Shown here piece by piece: positions 1-7,279 of a stretch of 20,264 nucleotides of DNA (the first letter of the stretch is position 1; each line of letters opens with the position of its first letter). Source of the DNA: Sphingomonadales bacterium (GTDB lineage: Bacteria; Pseudomonadota; Alphaproteobacteria; Sphingomonadales; Sphingomonadaceae); the NCBI GenBank assembly GCA_025360285.1, contig JANYCM010000317.1, forward strand, positions 1-20,264, given 5' to 3'. The notes beneath the pieces are model-generated. The model ran no database searches. It had not been told where the DNA came from and was given only the letters and a program-made list of their open reading frames with translations. Both the position numbers and the translations under genes were made by a program.

Positions 1-180
1 GATCCCGCCAAGGTCAATGTCAACGGCGGCGCCATCGCCATCGGCCATCCCATCGGTGCGTCGGGTGCCCGCGTGCTGACCACCTTGATCCATGAAATGA
101 TCCGCCGTGATGTGAAGCGCGGCCTTGCCACCCTGTGCATCGGCGGCGGCATGGGGATCGCCATCTGCGTGGAACGCTGA
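1..180 (+). CDS. Thiolase (acetyl-CoA acetyltransferase family), C-terminal fragment
   Basis: This is the last 59 codons of a gene that begins before the window. The translation carries the two C-terminal thiolase signatures: GHPIGASGAR with the catalytic histidine, and LCIGGGMGIA with the active-site cysteine that acts as general acid/base. Thiolases condense two acetyl-CoA into acetoacetyl-CoA or cleave 3-ketoacyl-CoA, in polyhydroxyalkanoate synthesis or beta-oxidation. The fragment cannot distinguish a biosynthetic (PhaA/AtoB) from a degradative (FadA) enzyme, so no symbol is given. It ends with TGA and the next gene starts 9 nt later on the same strand, so the two are probably cotranscribed. 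The family call is certain; the exact subtype is open. Confidence 0.95.
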   Translation, partial: DPAKVNVNGGAIAIGHPIGASGARVLTTLIHEMIRRDVKRGLATLCIGGGMGIAICVER

Positions 181-189
181 CCCCGGACC

Positions 190-702
190 ATGGCTGAAAC
201 GCTCGCCCGCCTGTTCGCCGGCGGACGTCATGTCCGCATGCTGGTCGCCGGGCGGCCGCCGGGCGGCCTGGTCATTCCCGATACCAGCGGTTTCGAACGG
301 ATCGTCTGGCTGGCATGGCCGGGGCAGAGTGCCGCCGGTGCCGTCGTTGCCGATCCGGCGCGCCTGCCGTTCATCGAGGCGGTGTTCGACAAGGCGCTGG
401 TGACGACGGTTTTGCCCGCCACCACGGCACGAGCGCAGCTGCGCGAACTCTGGCGCATCCTTGCCCCCGCCGGCATCGCGCTGCTGGTCGTCAAGGCGCG
501 GCGGCGCTGGCAATGGCAGGCCCCCGGCTGGGTGCAGGCGCGGCTGGAACCGGTGCTTGCCGATGCGATGTTCGAAGTGCTCGCCTGGCAGATCGAAACC
601 CTGCCCGACCGCCATCACCTGATCCTTGTGGCCAAGCGCGACGGCCTGCGCCCGGCGATGATCGGCCGGGTGGATGAAGTTCTGGCGCCATCAACAGCAT
701 AG
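190..702 (+). CDS. Shortened class I SAM-dependent methyltransferase-like protein
   Basis: The 170-residue product keeps the middle and end of a Methyltransf_11-type fold. A segment reading LPFIEAVFDKALVTTVL (about residues 60-76) matches the acidic loop and strand 4 (LPFPDxSFDxVLxVHxLE in relatives). LRELWRILAPAGIALLVV (85-102) matches the helix and strand 5. The alphaproteobacterial family I am reminded of is about 240 residues with a longer N-terminal part. Here the region before strand 4 is short and has no clear glycine-rich SAM loop; VLVAG-type residues appear only as MLVAGRPPGG (17-26). SAM binding is therefore doubtful. The ATG follows the thiolase stop by 9 nt, and the thioesterase starts 8 nt after its own stop, so the three genes look like one operon. 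Family membership is inferred from pattern; substrate unknown. Confidence 0.7.
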   Translation: MAETLARLFAGGRHVRMLVAGRPPGGLVIPDTSGFERIVWLAWPGQSAAGAVVADPARLPFIEAVFDKALVTTVLPATTARAQLRELWRILAPAGIALLVVKARRRWQWQAPGWVQARLEPVLADAMFEVLAWQIETLPDRHHLILVAKRDGLRPAMIGRVDEVLAPSTA

Positions 703-710
703 GAGACCGT

Positions 711-1112
711 ATGGACACAGCATCACGGGCGCGCATTGTTGCGCAAGTGCCCTTTTCGGCCCATCTCGGCTTCCAGCTCGAACAGTGCGACCGCGATACG
801 GTCGTCGTTTCAGTGATCCTGCAACCCGAACATTGCACCGTCGGCGGCACCGCGCATGGCGGCTTTTTGATGACCCTGGCCGATTTCGCCGGGGCCGCCG
901 GGGCGTTTCAAGTGCTGCCCGACGGGGCTCAGGGCACGACAACGATCGAGAGCAAGACCAACATGATCGGCGCCGCCCCGGTCGGCAGCCGGTTGCTGGC
1001 GATAGCCAGCCTTGTCCACGCCGGCCGCCGCACCTCGGTCTGGACAACGCGCGTTGAAACCGCCGCCGGCAAGCTGATCAGTGTGACAACGCAGACCCAG
1101 ATGGTGCTTTAG
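711..1112 (+). CDS. PaaI-family hotdog-fold thioesterase
   Basis: A 133-residue single hotdog domain. The diagnostic stretch is AHGGFLMTLADFAGAAGAF (about residues 48-66), with the HGG turn and the acidic residue (Asp58) on the long helix that PaaI/4-hydroxybenzoyl-CoA thioesterase relatives use for acyl-CoA hydrolysis. The following strand TTIESKTNMIGAAPVGSRLLAIASLVHAGRRTSVW has the usual hotdog layout. The length is normal for the family. An AGGAG ribosome site lies 6 nt before the ATG. Placed after a thiolase and a methyltransferase-like gene, it probably hydrolyses a CoA thioester in the cytoplasm, possibly clearing acyl-CoAs that stall in the same pathway. The substrate cannot be told from sequence. 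It converges on the SLBB gene with only 9 nt between stops. Confidence 0.9.
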   Translation: MDTASRARIVAQVPFSAHLGFQLEQCDRDTVVVSVILQPEHCTVGGTAHGGFLMTLADFAGAAGAFQVLPDGAQGTTTIESKTNMIGAAPVGSRLLAIASLVHAGRRTSVWTTRVETAAGKLISVTTQTQMVL

Positions 1113-1121
1113 CCCGCAGGA

Positions 1122-3881
1122 TCATCGCGCCAGCAGCGCCACCGTCGCCACGGACGTCAGCAGCGTGCCCAGGATGCCCGTCACATCCTTGGCGAGATCG
1201 AGCCGGTACAGCGGATCGATATTCTTGGGCACGATGATTGTCGAACCCGGCGGCACCACATCATTTTCCGCCCGGCCCCAGCCGCGCGCGCCGCCCACCG
1301 GCTGCGACGTGCCATTGGGCAGCACGATGAAGATGCGCCCCTTGTCAGCCGTTTGCTGAGTGCCGCCGGCTTCACGCAGATAGGCCGCCGCCGGCTTGCC
1401 GGCGATGAACTGCAAGGCACCGGGGTTCGACAAATCGCCAAGCGCCAGCACGAAATTGGGCTGTTTCGGCATGACGATGGCGTCACCGCTTTCCAGCACG
1501 GTATCGAGATCGGCCCGCAGCGCCAGCACCCGCGGATCGGCCTCAACCACCACGCGGCCGGGTGCCTCGACGGTGGCGAGCTGCTGGATCAGCTGTTGCC
1601 CCGCCAGCAGCGCGCCGCCGGTGCTTTCCTTGCGTGCCGACACGGCAAGCAGCGCCGTGGTCAGCTCGCGGCTGGTGCGGCGCAGGCCTTCCTGCTGCAA
1701 TTCCTTGACCGAACGCCGCGTGAAGATGGCACCATAGGGATAGGCCAGCGGTGACAGGCCACCCGCCCGCGCCATCAGTTCCGACAGTTTTTCGCCCTTG
1801 CGGATCGAATAGAGACCGGGACGGTTGAATTCGCCCGACAGCAGCACGCCGCCCGATTCGAACTGCGGCTGGGCGGCGTTGAAGCGCAGATCGTCCCCGG
1901 CCCGCACCAGCGTCGTCGCCAGCGCTGTCGGATAACCGTCGGTGGCGATGCGCTGCTGGGTCACCACGCTGCCATCGGCGCGGCTGACATCCAGCGTCAT
2001 CGCCGACGTGGCGCTGAGCACGCCTTCGGCGACTGCCGCCAGATCGGCGGCGCTGACGCTGCCGGCGATCGGATAGGCCCCCGGCCGCCGCACCGCGCCG
2101 CCCACGGCAACGGCGTTTTCGATCAGCACCGGCAGCAATTCGGGTTCTTCCTCGAACACCGCCGGGCAGCGGCTGGTCGACCGCGCCGCCACGGCATCGC
2201 TGCTGGTATCGGCGGCATCACGGGCATCGGGGGCGCCACGGCGCAGGCCAGCCTGATCATCACCGCTGCGCAAGGCATCATCACCGCTGCGCGTTGCCAC
2301 CGCCAGATTGCCGCCGGTCGCCGCGACATCGCTGCGCCCGGCGCGTTCGACGATGAAGGCGGCGCGGGTGACGACATTGAAACGCGCCGTCTGGCTGTCC
2401 CGCACCAAAGCCTCCAGCCGATCGAGAGAGCTGCATTCGGGCAGCGTATTGGCCTGGCCCAGCACGATGCGGCGCACCGGAGTGCGGTTGAGGAAATCGA
2501 TATCGTCGCGGCTGAACACGTACAGCCGGTCATCACTGCGCAGCGCGACGCCGGGGCTGCCGTTCAACGCCGACAGCAGGTTCACCGGCTGGAACATCCG
2601 GGCCGCCGTCGCCGGATCGCGCCGCACCAGCACCGCCATCGGCAGATAGGTATCGGACCGCAGATCACTGACCGGTCCCAGCAGATCGCGCACCGTCGGC
2701 GCCGAGACCAGCGCCCGGCTGCCCTGGTTGCCGACATGGCCGCGCAGCACGACGCGCCCGGTGCTGCCGCCGGCGCTGCCGCCGGTCAACTGGATCGCGT
2801 CGCCGGGCACCAGCCCGGTGGCCAGCGTGGCGGCGCGGATATAGGATTCGCTGCCATCGGCGCCGATGCGGCTGATGGCGATCTGATTGCCGCGTGGCCG
2901 CACCGCACCGCCGGCATAGGCGAGAACGCTGCCCAACGTCGCACCGCGGCCGATTTCATAAATGCCCGGCCGTGCCACGCCGCCGGCCACCGCCACGGTA
3001 TCGCCGATCACCGGCACGATCACCCGGTCGCCATCGCGCAGCCGCACCGAGGGCGGCGTGCCGATACCGAGCAGGCCGTAAAGATCGACACTGATGCTGC
3101 CGCCGCCGCGCACGATGCGGACATTGCGCAGCGATCCCGACCGCCGCACGCCGCCGGCCTCCGCCAGTGCCGCCGACACATCCGACAGCGCCGTCAGATT
3201 ATATTGCCCCGGCCGATCAACTTCGCCGCCGACGAATACCGTGACGGCGCGCACCGATCCCAGCGACAGGAAGACATCGGTGCCCAGCAGCGTGCGCCGC
3301 GTCGCCGCCTGCAAATCGCGTCGCACTGCCCCCAAAGGCCGGCCGGCGGCTTGGATCGGCGGCAGCGCGCCGACGACGATCCGGCCATCGCGGCTGACCG
3401 ATACGGTCTTGCTGTCATTGGTGGCGCCCTGGAACTGGACAATGATGTCATCACCGATGCCCAGCACATAATCATCGCCGACGGCGCCATTGAGGCCGCC
3501 GCCACCGCCGCTGGTGGCCGACTGGAACAGGTCATAACCGAACTGGCGCAGGGTCGGATCGGCGAGGCGTTCGCGGAATTCGCGTTCGACAGGGGAGGGG
3601 CGATAGAGGCGGGCCAGGCTGGCGCGGGCTTCGGCGCGGCGCAATTCCTGTTCCTCGCGGGTGTCGAGCCGGGCGGGCTGTGCCACCGGTTGGCGCTGGT
3701 CACCGGCCTGGCGGGCACGATCAACCGCGTCGCCGCTGTTGGTGGTGACCCCCAGCTGGCCCTGGACCTGCTGCAAGACGCGCGGATCAAGGCTCTGGGC
3801 GATCGCCATCTTGGGGATTGTGGTGCCCAGCAACGCCGCGGTCGCAACCACGCCGGCGATTCGCCCGATCGTCTTGACCAT
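1122..3881 (-). CDS. Large multi-SLBB polysaccharide export protein (Wza-like)
   Basis: The 919-residue product begins with a signal peptide (MVKTIGRIAGVVATAALLG, cleavage near AIA-Q). A polysaccharide-export (Poly_export) domain follows, with DDYVLGIGDDIIVQFQG and RDGRIVVGALPPIQAAGR about residues 137-185. At least six SLBB-like repeats can be seen, opening with VFVGGEVDRPGQYNL, VAVAGGVARPGIYEI, VVLRGHVGNQGSRAL, VAVGGAVRRPGAYPI, VLLSGEFNRPGLYSI and NFVLALGDLSNPGAL. A hydrophobic C-terminal helix (LGTLLTSVATVALLAR) could cross the outer membrane as in Wza. Classical Wza is near 380 residues, so this is over twice as long. It should form or gate an outer-membrane channel for capsule or exopolysaccharide. 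No glycosyltransferase, Wzc kinase or flippase is nearby. I chose the ATG at 3881, which starts a clean signal peptide; an in-frame TTG at 3902 would add seven residues. Confidence 0.9.
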   Translation of the reverse strand: MVKTIGRIAGVVATAALLGTTIPKMAIAQSLDPRVLQQVQGQLGVTTNSGDAVDRARQAGDQRQPVAQPARLDTREEQELRRAEARASLARLYRPSPVEREFRERLADPTLRQFGYDLFQSATSGGGGGLNGAVGDDYVLGIGDDIIVQFQGATNDSKTVSVSRDGRIVVGALPPIQAAGRPLGAVRRDLQAATRRTLLGTDVFLSLGSVRAVTVFVGGEVDRPGQYNLTALSDVSAALAEAGGVRRSGSLRNVRIVRGGGSISVDLYGLLGIGTPPSVRLRDGDRVIVPVIGDTVAVAGGVARPGIYEIGRGATLGSVLAYAGGAVRPRGNQIAISRIGADGSESYIRAATLATGLVPGDAIQLTGGSAGGSTGRVVLRGHVGNQGSRALVSAPTVRDLLGPVSDLRSDTYLPMAVLVRRDPATAARMFQPVNLLSALNGSPGVALRSDDRLYVFSRDDIDFLNRTPVRRIVLGQANTLPECSSLDRLEALVRDSQTARFNVVTRAAFIVERAGRSDVAATGGNLAVATRSGDDALRSGDDQAGLRRGAPDARDAADTSSDAVAARSTSRCPAVFEEEPELLPVLIENAVAVGGAVRRPGAYPIAGSVSAADLAAVAEGVLSATSAMTLDVSRADGSVVTQQRIATDGYPTALATTLVRAGDDLRFNAAQPQFESGGVLLSGEFNRPGLYSIRKGEKLSELMARAGGLSPLAYPYGAIFTRRSVKELQQEGLRRTSRELTTALLAVSARKESTGGALLAGQQLIQQLATVEAPGRVVVEADPRVLALRADLDTVLESGDAIVMPKQPNFVLALGDLSNPGALQFIAGKPAAAYLREAGGTQQTADKGRIFIVLPNGTSQPVGGARGWGRAENDVVPPGSTIIVPKNIDPLYRLDLAKDVTGILGTLLTSVATVALLAR
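2256..2292. repeat. Two 16-bp direct repeats at 21-bp spacing inside the SLBB gene
   Basis: The 16-mer ATCATCACCGCTGCGC occurs at 2256-2271 and again at 2277-2292. The period is exactly seven codons and encodes RSGDDAL followed by RSGDDQA in the SLBB protein. The repeat lies in a low-complexity linker rich in D, A, S and R (about residues 520-573 from the ATG) between the third and fourth SLBB segments. In-frame tandem duplication of linker sequence is the simplest explanation; copy number could vary between strains. Confidence 0.75.
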
Positions 3882-3962
3882 CGCCGTTCTCAAACCCCGC
3901 AAAACCGCTGCTTTATGGCCGCCACGCCATTGATCAGCGTCTAGGCGGCGGTGTGCACAGCG

Positions 3963-4211
3963 TCAACGATGCGGCGATTGTGCGGATTGTGGCATCAACC
4001 CGGCCACCGCGCGGGCGGCCACGGCATCTGCCGCCGCCAGCACCGCGGTACCGCGAGCATCGGCCGCGACGAAATGGCGATCAGCAGGCTGCGCGCGAGT
4101 GGCAGACATGCGGCCCAGTGCATCGCGGCCCTGCAAACCCCCCGATGGCACCACCCACAGCGCCAGCATCACTGCCGACGCGACCATAATCTCGAACAGG
4201 CGACTGCGCAT
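3963..4211 (-). CDS. Small putative membrane-anchored or exported protein, function unknown
   Basis: An 82-codon frame with codon bias like its neighbours. The product opens MRSRLFEIMVASAVMLALWVVPSGG: two arginines followed by a hydrophobic stretch of about 15 residues, reading as a signal anchor or uncleaved signal peptide. The rest is alanine-rich and ends MPQSAQSPHR, with no domain I recognise. An AAGAG element lies 10 nt before the ATG. The frame remains open upstream to 4307, but that extension is arginine/cysteine-rich and unconvincing. It sits on the same strand just before the SLBB export gene (81 nt to its ATG), so the two may be cotranscribed and it could assist export or assembly; that is inference from position only. 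It could still be a chance open frame. Confidence 0.5.
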   Translation of the reverse strand: MRSRLFEIMVASAVMLALWVVPSGGLQGRDALGRMSATRAQPADRHFVAADARGTAVLAAADAVAARAVAGLMPQSAQSPHR

Positions 4212-4235
4212 AACACCAAACTCTTGTCCCGCCGC

Positions 4236-4269
4236 CACAGCCTTGCCGCAACTCTGTTGCAAAGCTGTG
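4236..4269. other. Imperfect inverted repeat (stem-loop) in the leader of the small gene
   Basis: CACAGC at 4236-4241 pairs with GCTGTG at 4264-4269, and the inner arms GCAAC (4248-4252) and GTTGC (4256-4260) pair around a TCT loop. The intervening TTGC/GCAA bases also pair with a small bulge. On the minus strand the hairpin lies about 100 nt after the ilvE stop and 25 nt before the ATG at 4211. No T-run follows it, so it is not a standard intrinsic terminator. It could be a leader structure, a regulator site, or a poor terminator for ilvE. Confidence 0.55.
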
Positions 4270-4371
4270 AATGGCCGCCGCAGGGCATATCCCCCGCAGA
4301 GCTGCAATGGCCGGGCGGGAGGTTGGTTCCGATGCCGCCGCAGGTTCGGGGCAAACCGGTTGATTCGCGCG

Positions 4372-5280
4372 CTATGCCCCGCTGTTGGCCAGCTTTTCGT
4401 TGATCAGCCGACCGTTGACCAGCGCCGAATAATCATCGGCCAATTGCCGGGTCAGCGCGCCGACTTCAAAACGCCACGGCCCGATTTCGGCCAGCGGCGT
4501 CACTTCGGCGGCGCTGCCGGTCAGGAACGCCTGTTCAAAGCCTTCCAGTTCCTCGGGCCAGATGGCGCGTTCAACCACCTCGATGCCGCGGCGTTTGGCA
4601 AGGCCGATGACCGTGCGGCGGGTGATGCCATCCAGGAAGCAATCCGGCGTCGGGGTGTGCAGCACGCCACCTTTCAGGAAAAACACATTGGCGCCGGTCG
4701 CTTCCGCCACCTGGCCGCGCCAGTCGAGCATCAAGGCGTCATTGTAGCCGGCATCTTCGGCGGCATGTTTCGACATGGTGCAGATCATGTAAAGGCCGGC
4801 GGCCTTGGATTTGGTCGGCGCTGTATAGGGCGCGGGACGGCGCCACGGCGCGATGTTGAGGCGCAGCCCCTTGGCCAGCGCCTCGGCGCCGAAATAGGCA
4901 CCCCATTCCCAGCAGGAAATCGCCAGATGCGGCTTGGTGCGCTGCGCCGACACGCCCATCTGTTCCGATCCGCGCCAGGCGATCGGCCGCACATAGGCGT
5001 TGGTGAAGCCATTGGCAGCGACAGTTTCGTTGATCGCGGCATCGATCTGGTCCCGGCTCCAGGGGATGGTGAACCCCAGGATCCTGGCCGAATCGATCAG
5101 CCGCTGGCTGTGTTCGGACAGGGCAAAGACATTGCCGCCATAGCAGCGCACGCCTTCGAAAACCGCGCTGGCATAGTGCATGGCATGGGTCAGCACATGG
5201 ACATTGGCCTCCCGCCACGGCCGCAGCGCGCCATCGAACCAGATGAAGCCATCGCGATCATCAAAGGTGGGATCGGTCAT
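4372..5280 (-). CDS. ilvE: Branched-chain amino acid aminotransferase
   Basis: The 302-residue fold-type IV PLP enzyme transfers the amino group between glutamate and the 2-oxo acids of leucine, isoleucine and valine in the cytoplasm. The N-terminal HAMHYASAVFEGVRCYGG (about 32-49) is the family opening motif. The Schiff-base lysine is most likely Lys159 in PTKSKAAGLY. EATGANVFF (193-201) and the GITRRTVIGLA segment (218-228) are the PLP-phosphate binding signature, and FLTGSAAEVTPL (252-263) closes the active site. Length is normal. I chose the ATG at 5280 because GAAAGG lies 6 nt upstream and the protein starts MTDPTFDDRDGFIWFDG; the open frame continues to 5343 without conserved sequence. 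The gene diverges from a MarR-family regulator. A D-amino-acid transaminase or aminodeoxychorismate lyase is less likely given the motif spacing. Confidence 0.95.
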   Translation of the reverse strand: MTDPTFDDRDGFIWFDGALRPWREANVHVLTHAMHYASAVFEGVRCYGGNVFALSEHSQRLIDSARILGFTIPWSRDQIDAAINETVAANGFTNAYVRPIAWRGSEQMGVSAQRTKPHLAISCWEWGAYFGAEALAKGLRLNIAPWRRPAPYTAPTKSKAAGLYMICTMSKHAAEDAGYNDALMLDWRGQVAEATGANVFFLKGGVLHTPTPDCFLDGITRRTVIGLAKRRGIEVVERAIWPEELEGFEQAFLTGSAAEVTPLAEIGPWRFEVGALTRQLADDYSALVNGRLINEKLANSGA

Positions 5281-5351
5281 CTCATGCCTTTCGGATGCAA
5301 TAATATTACGACAAAGCCGGCCGCGTCGGCATGTTCTTGCCACCGGCTAGG

Positions 5352-5368
5352 CATATGTGCAAGATATG
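5352..5368. promoter_or_regulatory. Candidate MarR operator palindrome between ilvE and the regulator
   Basis: CATAT at 5352-5356 is mirrored by ATATG at 5364-5368 around a 7-nt spacer, giving a 17-bp dyad five bases before the regulator's ATG. A second overlapping inverted repeat pairs TCTTGC (5335-5340) with GCAAGA (5359-5364). MarR dimers typically bind AT-rich dyads of about 16-20 bp in their own promoter, so autoregulation is plausible, and the site could also affect the divergent ilvE. No experimental support; the match is by shape and position only. Confidence 0.45.
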
Positions 5369-5373
5369 TCAAC

Positions 5374-5886
5374 ATGACTGTCCCAATTTCCCGCCCCCGT
5401 TCCACCCCGGCCATCGCCTCGCCGCTGTTCCTGCGCGAGGATGAGATCAGGCGCGGTATCGAGCTTTTGTATTTTGGCTATTCGGCGATGGTGCGCGGTG
5501 CCGATACGATTCTGGCGCGCGAAGGCTTTGGCCGCGCCCATCACCGCGCGCTGTATTTCATTGCGCGCAGCCCCGGCCTGTCGGTGGGCGATCTGCTGCG
5601 CCTGCTGGCCATCACCAAGCAATCCCTGGGGCGGGTGCTGAATGAGCTCCAGGCGCATGGCCATGTCACCCAGAGCATCGGCGCCAGCGACCGCCGCCAG
5701 CGCCTGCTCCACCTGACGGCGACCGGCCAGGCGCTGGAGGCGGCGTTGTTCGCCGAACTGGAAGCCGGCATGGCGGCCGCCTATGGCGAAGCCGGGCAAA
5801 GTGCCGTCACCGGCTTCTGGGCAGTCCTGGTCGGCCTGATCCCGGCGGAGGACCGGGCATTGGTCGCGGGGTTGAGCCAGGGATAG
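5374..5886 (+). CDS. MarR-family transcriptional regulator
   Basis: The 170-residue protein has the MarR winged-helix layout. There is an N-terminal helix with RRGIELLYFGYSAMVRGADTILAREGFGRAHHRALYFIARSPGLSVGDLLRLLAITKQSLGRV (about 26-87), in which the recognition helix covers ITKQSLGRVLNELQ. A wing follows with the hallmark ASDRRQRLLHLTATGQAL (about 103-120). MarR proteins bind as dimers and usually repress neighbouring genes until a small ligand is bound. The ATG at 5374 gives a normal family length, and the frame is open far upstream only because it runs antisense to ilvE. It is transcribed divergently from ilvE and converges on proC with a 3-nt gap. Its ligand and targets are not evident; control of itself and perhaps ilvE is an inference from the palindrome in the shared promoter. 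Confidence 0.9.
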   Translation: MTVPISRPRSTPAIASPLFLREDEIRRGIELLYFGYSAMVRGADTILAREGFGRAHHRALYFIARSPGLSVGDLLRLLAITKQSLGRVLNELQAHGHVTQSIGASDRRQRLLHLTATGQALEAALFAELEAGMAAAYGEAGQSAVTGFWAVLVGLIPAEDRALVAGLSQG

Positions 5887-5889
5887 CGG

Positions 5890-6660
5890 TCAGGCGAGCC
5901 CGCGCGACCGCGCCGCCGCTGCTGCCACCGTATCGACCAGCAGTGGCGCCAACCCCGGTTGCAACACCGCCAGCCCGGCCGCTGTCGTGCCGCCCGGCGA
6001 CGTCACCCGCCGCCGCAATTCTGCCGCCGGGGTCGCATCGACCGCCGCCAGCGCCGCCGCCCCGGTAACCGTCGTCCGCGCCAGCCGGTCGGCCAGCGCC
6101 GGGGCGAGACCCGCGGCCACCCCGGCCGCCGCCAGCGCCTCGATAAAGGCGAACACATAAGCCGGGCCGGACCCCGACACCGCCGTCACCGCGTCAAAAT
6201 CGGCTTCGCTGTCCAGCCAGACGGTCGCGCCTGCCGGCTGGAATAGCGCCTCGGCGGCGGCAACCGCCATCGCATTGCCGTTGCTGAACAGGCCGGTGAC
6301 GCCCTCGCCGATGGCCGCCGGCGTATTGGGCATGGCGCGCACCACCGGGCAGCCGGGAAACAGCGCGGAAATCGCCGCGATCGGCACCCCGGCCATCACC
6401 GATACCACCAGCATGCCGGGGCCGATCCGCGCCGCCAGCGGGGCCGCCGCGGCGCGCCAGACCTGGGGTTTGACCGCCAGCACCAGAATATCGGGATGTC
6501 CCTCAGGTGGCTCAGCGCCAGAGATCACGCCGTCAGGCAAGGCCCCCGGCGCCGGATCGATCACCGCTACCGGCCCCATGCCCTCGGCAAGCCAGCGGCG
6601 CAGCAGGGCACCGCCCATATTGCCGCAGCCGAGCAGCCAGATGCCCCCGGTGGCGGGCAA
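5890..6660 (-). CDS. proC: Pyrroline-5-carboxylate reductase
   Basis: This 256-residue NAD(P)H-dependent enzyme makes L-proline from 1-pyrroline-5-carboxylate, the last step of proline synthesis. The Rossmann motif GCGNMGGALL is at residues 11-20. VLAVKPQ and VRAMPNTPAAIGEGVTGL follow in the usual order, and the C-terminal dimer/active-site region contains AVSGSGPAYVFAFIEAL and RRRVTSPGGTTAAGL, the P5CR signature. Length is slightly short but complete. The only sensible start is a TTG at 6660, directly abutting the stop of the ybjN-like gene (TGA then TTG), with GGGGAAG a few bases upstream. Translation is thus probably coupled to that of its neighbour. It is the last gene of the tspO-ubiK-ybjN-proC run. 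Confidence 0.95.
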   Translation of the reverse strand: MPATGGIWLLGCGNMGGALLRRWLAEGMGPVAVIDPAPGALPDGVISGAEPPEGHPDILVLAVKPQVWRAAAAPLAARIGPGMLVVSVMAGVPIAAISALFPGCPVVRAMPNTPAAIGEGVTGLFSNGNAMAVAAAEALFQPAGATVWLDSEADFDAVTAVSGSGPAYVFAFIEALAAAGVAAGLAPALADRLARTTVTGAAALAAVDATPAAELRRRVTSPGGTTAAGLAVLQPGLAPLLVDTVAAAAARSRGLA

Positions 6661-7179
6661 TCAAGCTTCCCCGACGGTCTCGAACAGCGCCGCCGCCATG
6701 GCATCCTGGGCGCTGCGGTCGGCGAACAGCACCAGCTGGAACACCGGATAAAAGCGTTCGAACTCATCGACAGCGGCTTCGACCAGCACTTCGGCCTGGC
6801 CGATCGTCAGGTCCGGCACATCCTCGCCATCATCATTGTCGAGCAAAGTGGCATGGCGGAACAGCACGGTGCCATCGGCCGACCAGAGTTCGAAATGCCC
6901 CATCCACAATTGTTCGTTGATCAGGCCCAGCGCTTCATACAGCGCCAGGCGGCGATCATCGGGCGCAATCAGATCGGCCCGGGCGATGATCTGGAGCACC
7001 CGCTCCTCCTCCCGCCACAGCGCACGCAACTGATAGGTCGCCCAGCCGGCCTTGATCGACGTGCTGATTTCTTCATCGCCCGAGCGTTCAAAGGCCCAGC
7101 CATTGGCATCAAAGACATGTTCCAGCATGTCGATCGGCGCGGCCGGCGGCGGGGTGTAGTCGGTATCGACGAGGCTCAT
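6661..7179 (-). CDS. YbjN domain-containing protein
   Basis: The 172-residue acidic protein matches the YbjN family. It shows MLEHVFDANGWAFERSGDEEISTSIKAGWATYQLRALWREEERVLQI near the N-terminus, then INEQLWMGHFELWSADGTVLFRHATLL, and a long C-terminal helix with DEFERFYPVFQLVLF. The family has a fold like type III secretion chaperones. Escherichia coli YbjN is linked to stress and motility phenotypes, but no biochemical activity is agreed. In alphaproteobacteria a ybjN-like gene directly upstream of proC is a familiar arrangement, as seen here. GGAG lies 9 nt before the ATG. Its stop abuts the TTG start of proC. A chaperone or adaptor role is possible but not shown by the sequence. Confidence 0.88.
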   Translation of the reverse strand: MSLVDTDYTPPPAAPIDMLEHVFDANGWAFERSGDEEISTSIKAGWATYQLRALWREEERVLQIIARADLIAPDDRRLALYEALGLINEQLWMGHFELWSADGTVLFRHATLLDNDDGEDVPDLTIGQAEVLVEAAVDEFERFYPVFQLVLFADRSAQDAMAAALFETVGEA

Positions 7180-7279
7180 GGGGTCCAGTCTCCCGATTCC
7201 AGCACGGGCCTACGCTGGGCAAGCGGCAATGATTCGGCAAGGAAGCGACTCGGTGGGCGGTGCACAAAGCTGTGGATAA

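Noticed and set aside
2736..3944. A 402-codon plus-strand frame opposite the SLBB gene
   Set aside because: Its product is rich in H, A, R and G with no domain, as expected from the complement of GC-rich coding sequence; the minus-strand gene has clear SLBB repeats.
4099..5373. Long plus-strand frame running through the ilvE region and into the MarR gene
   Set aside because: It is antisense to ilvE, has no recognisable motif before residue 425, and joins the regulator only because no stop intervenes in GC-rich DNA.
7180..7279. Gap between ubiK and the ybjN-like gene, examined for a tRNA, small frame or terminator
   Set aside because: No cloverleaf, no convincing frame and no hairpin with a T-run.
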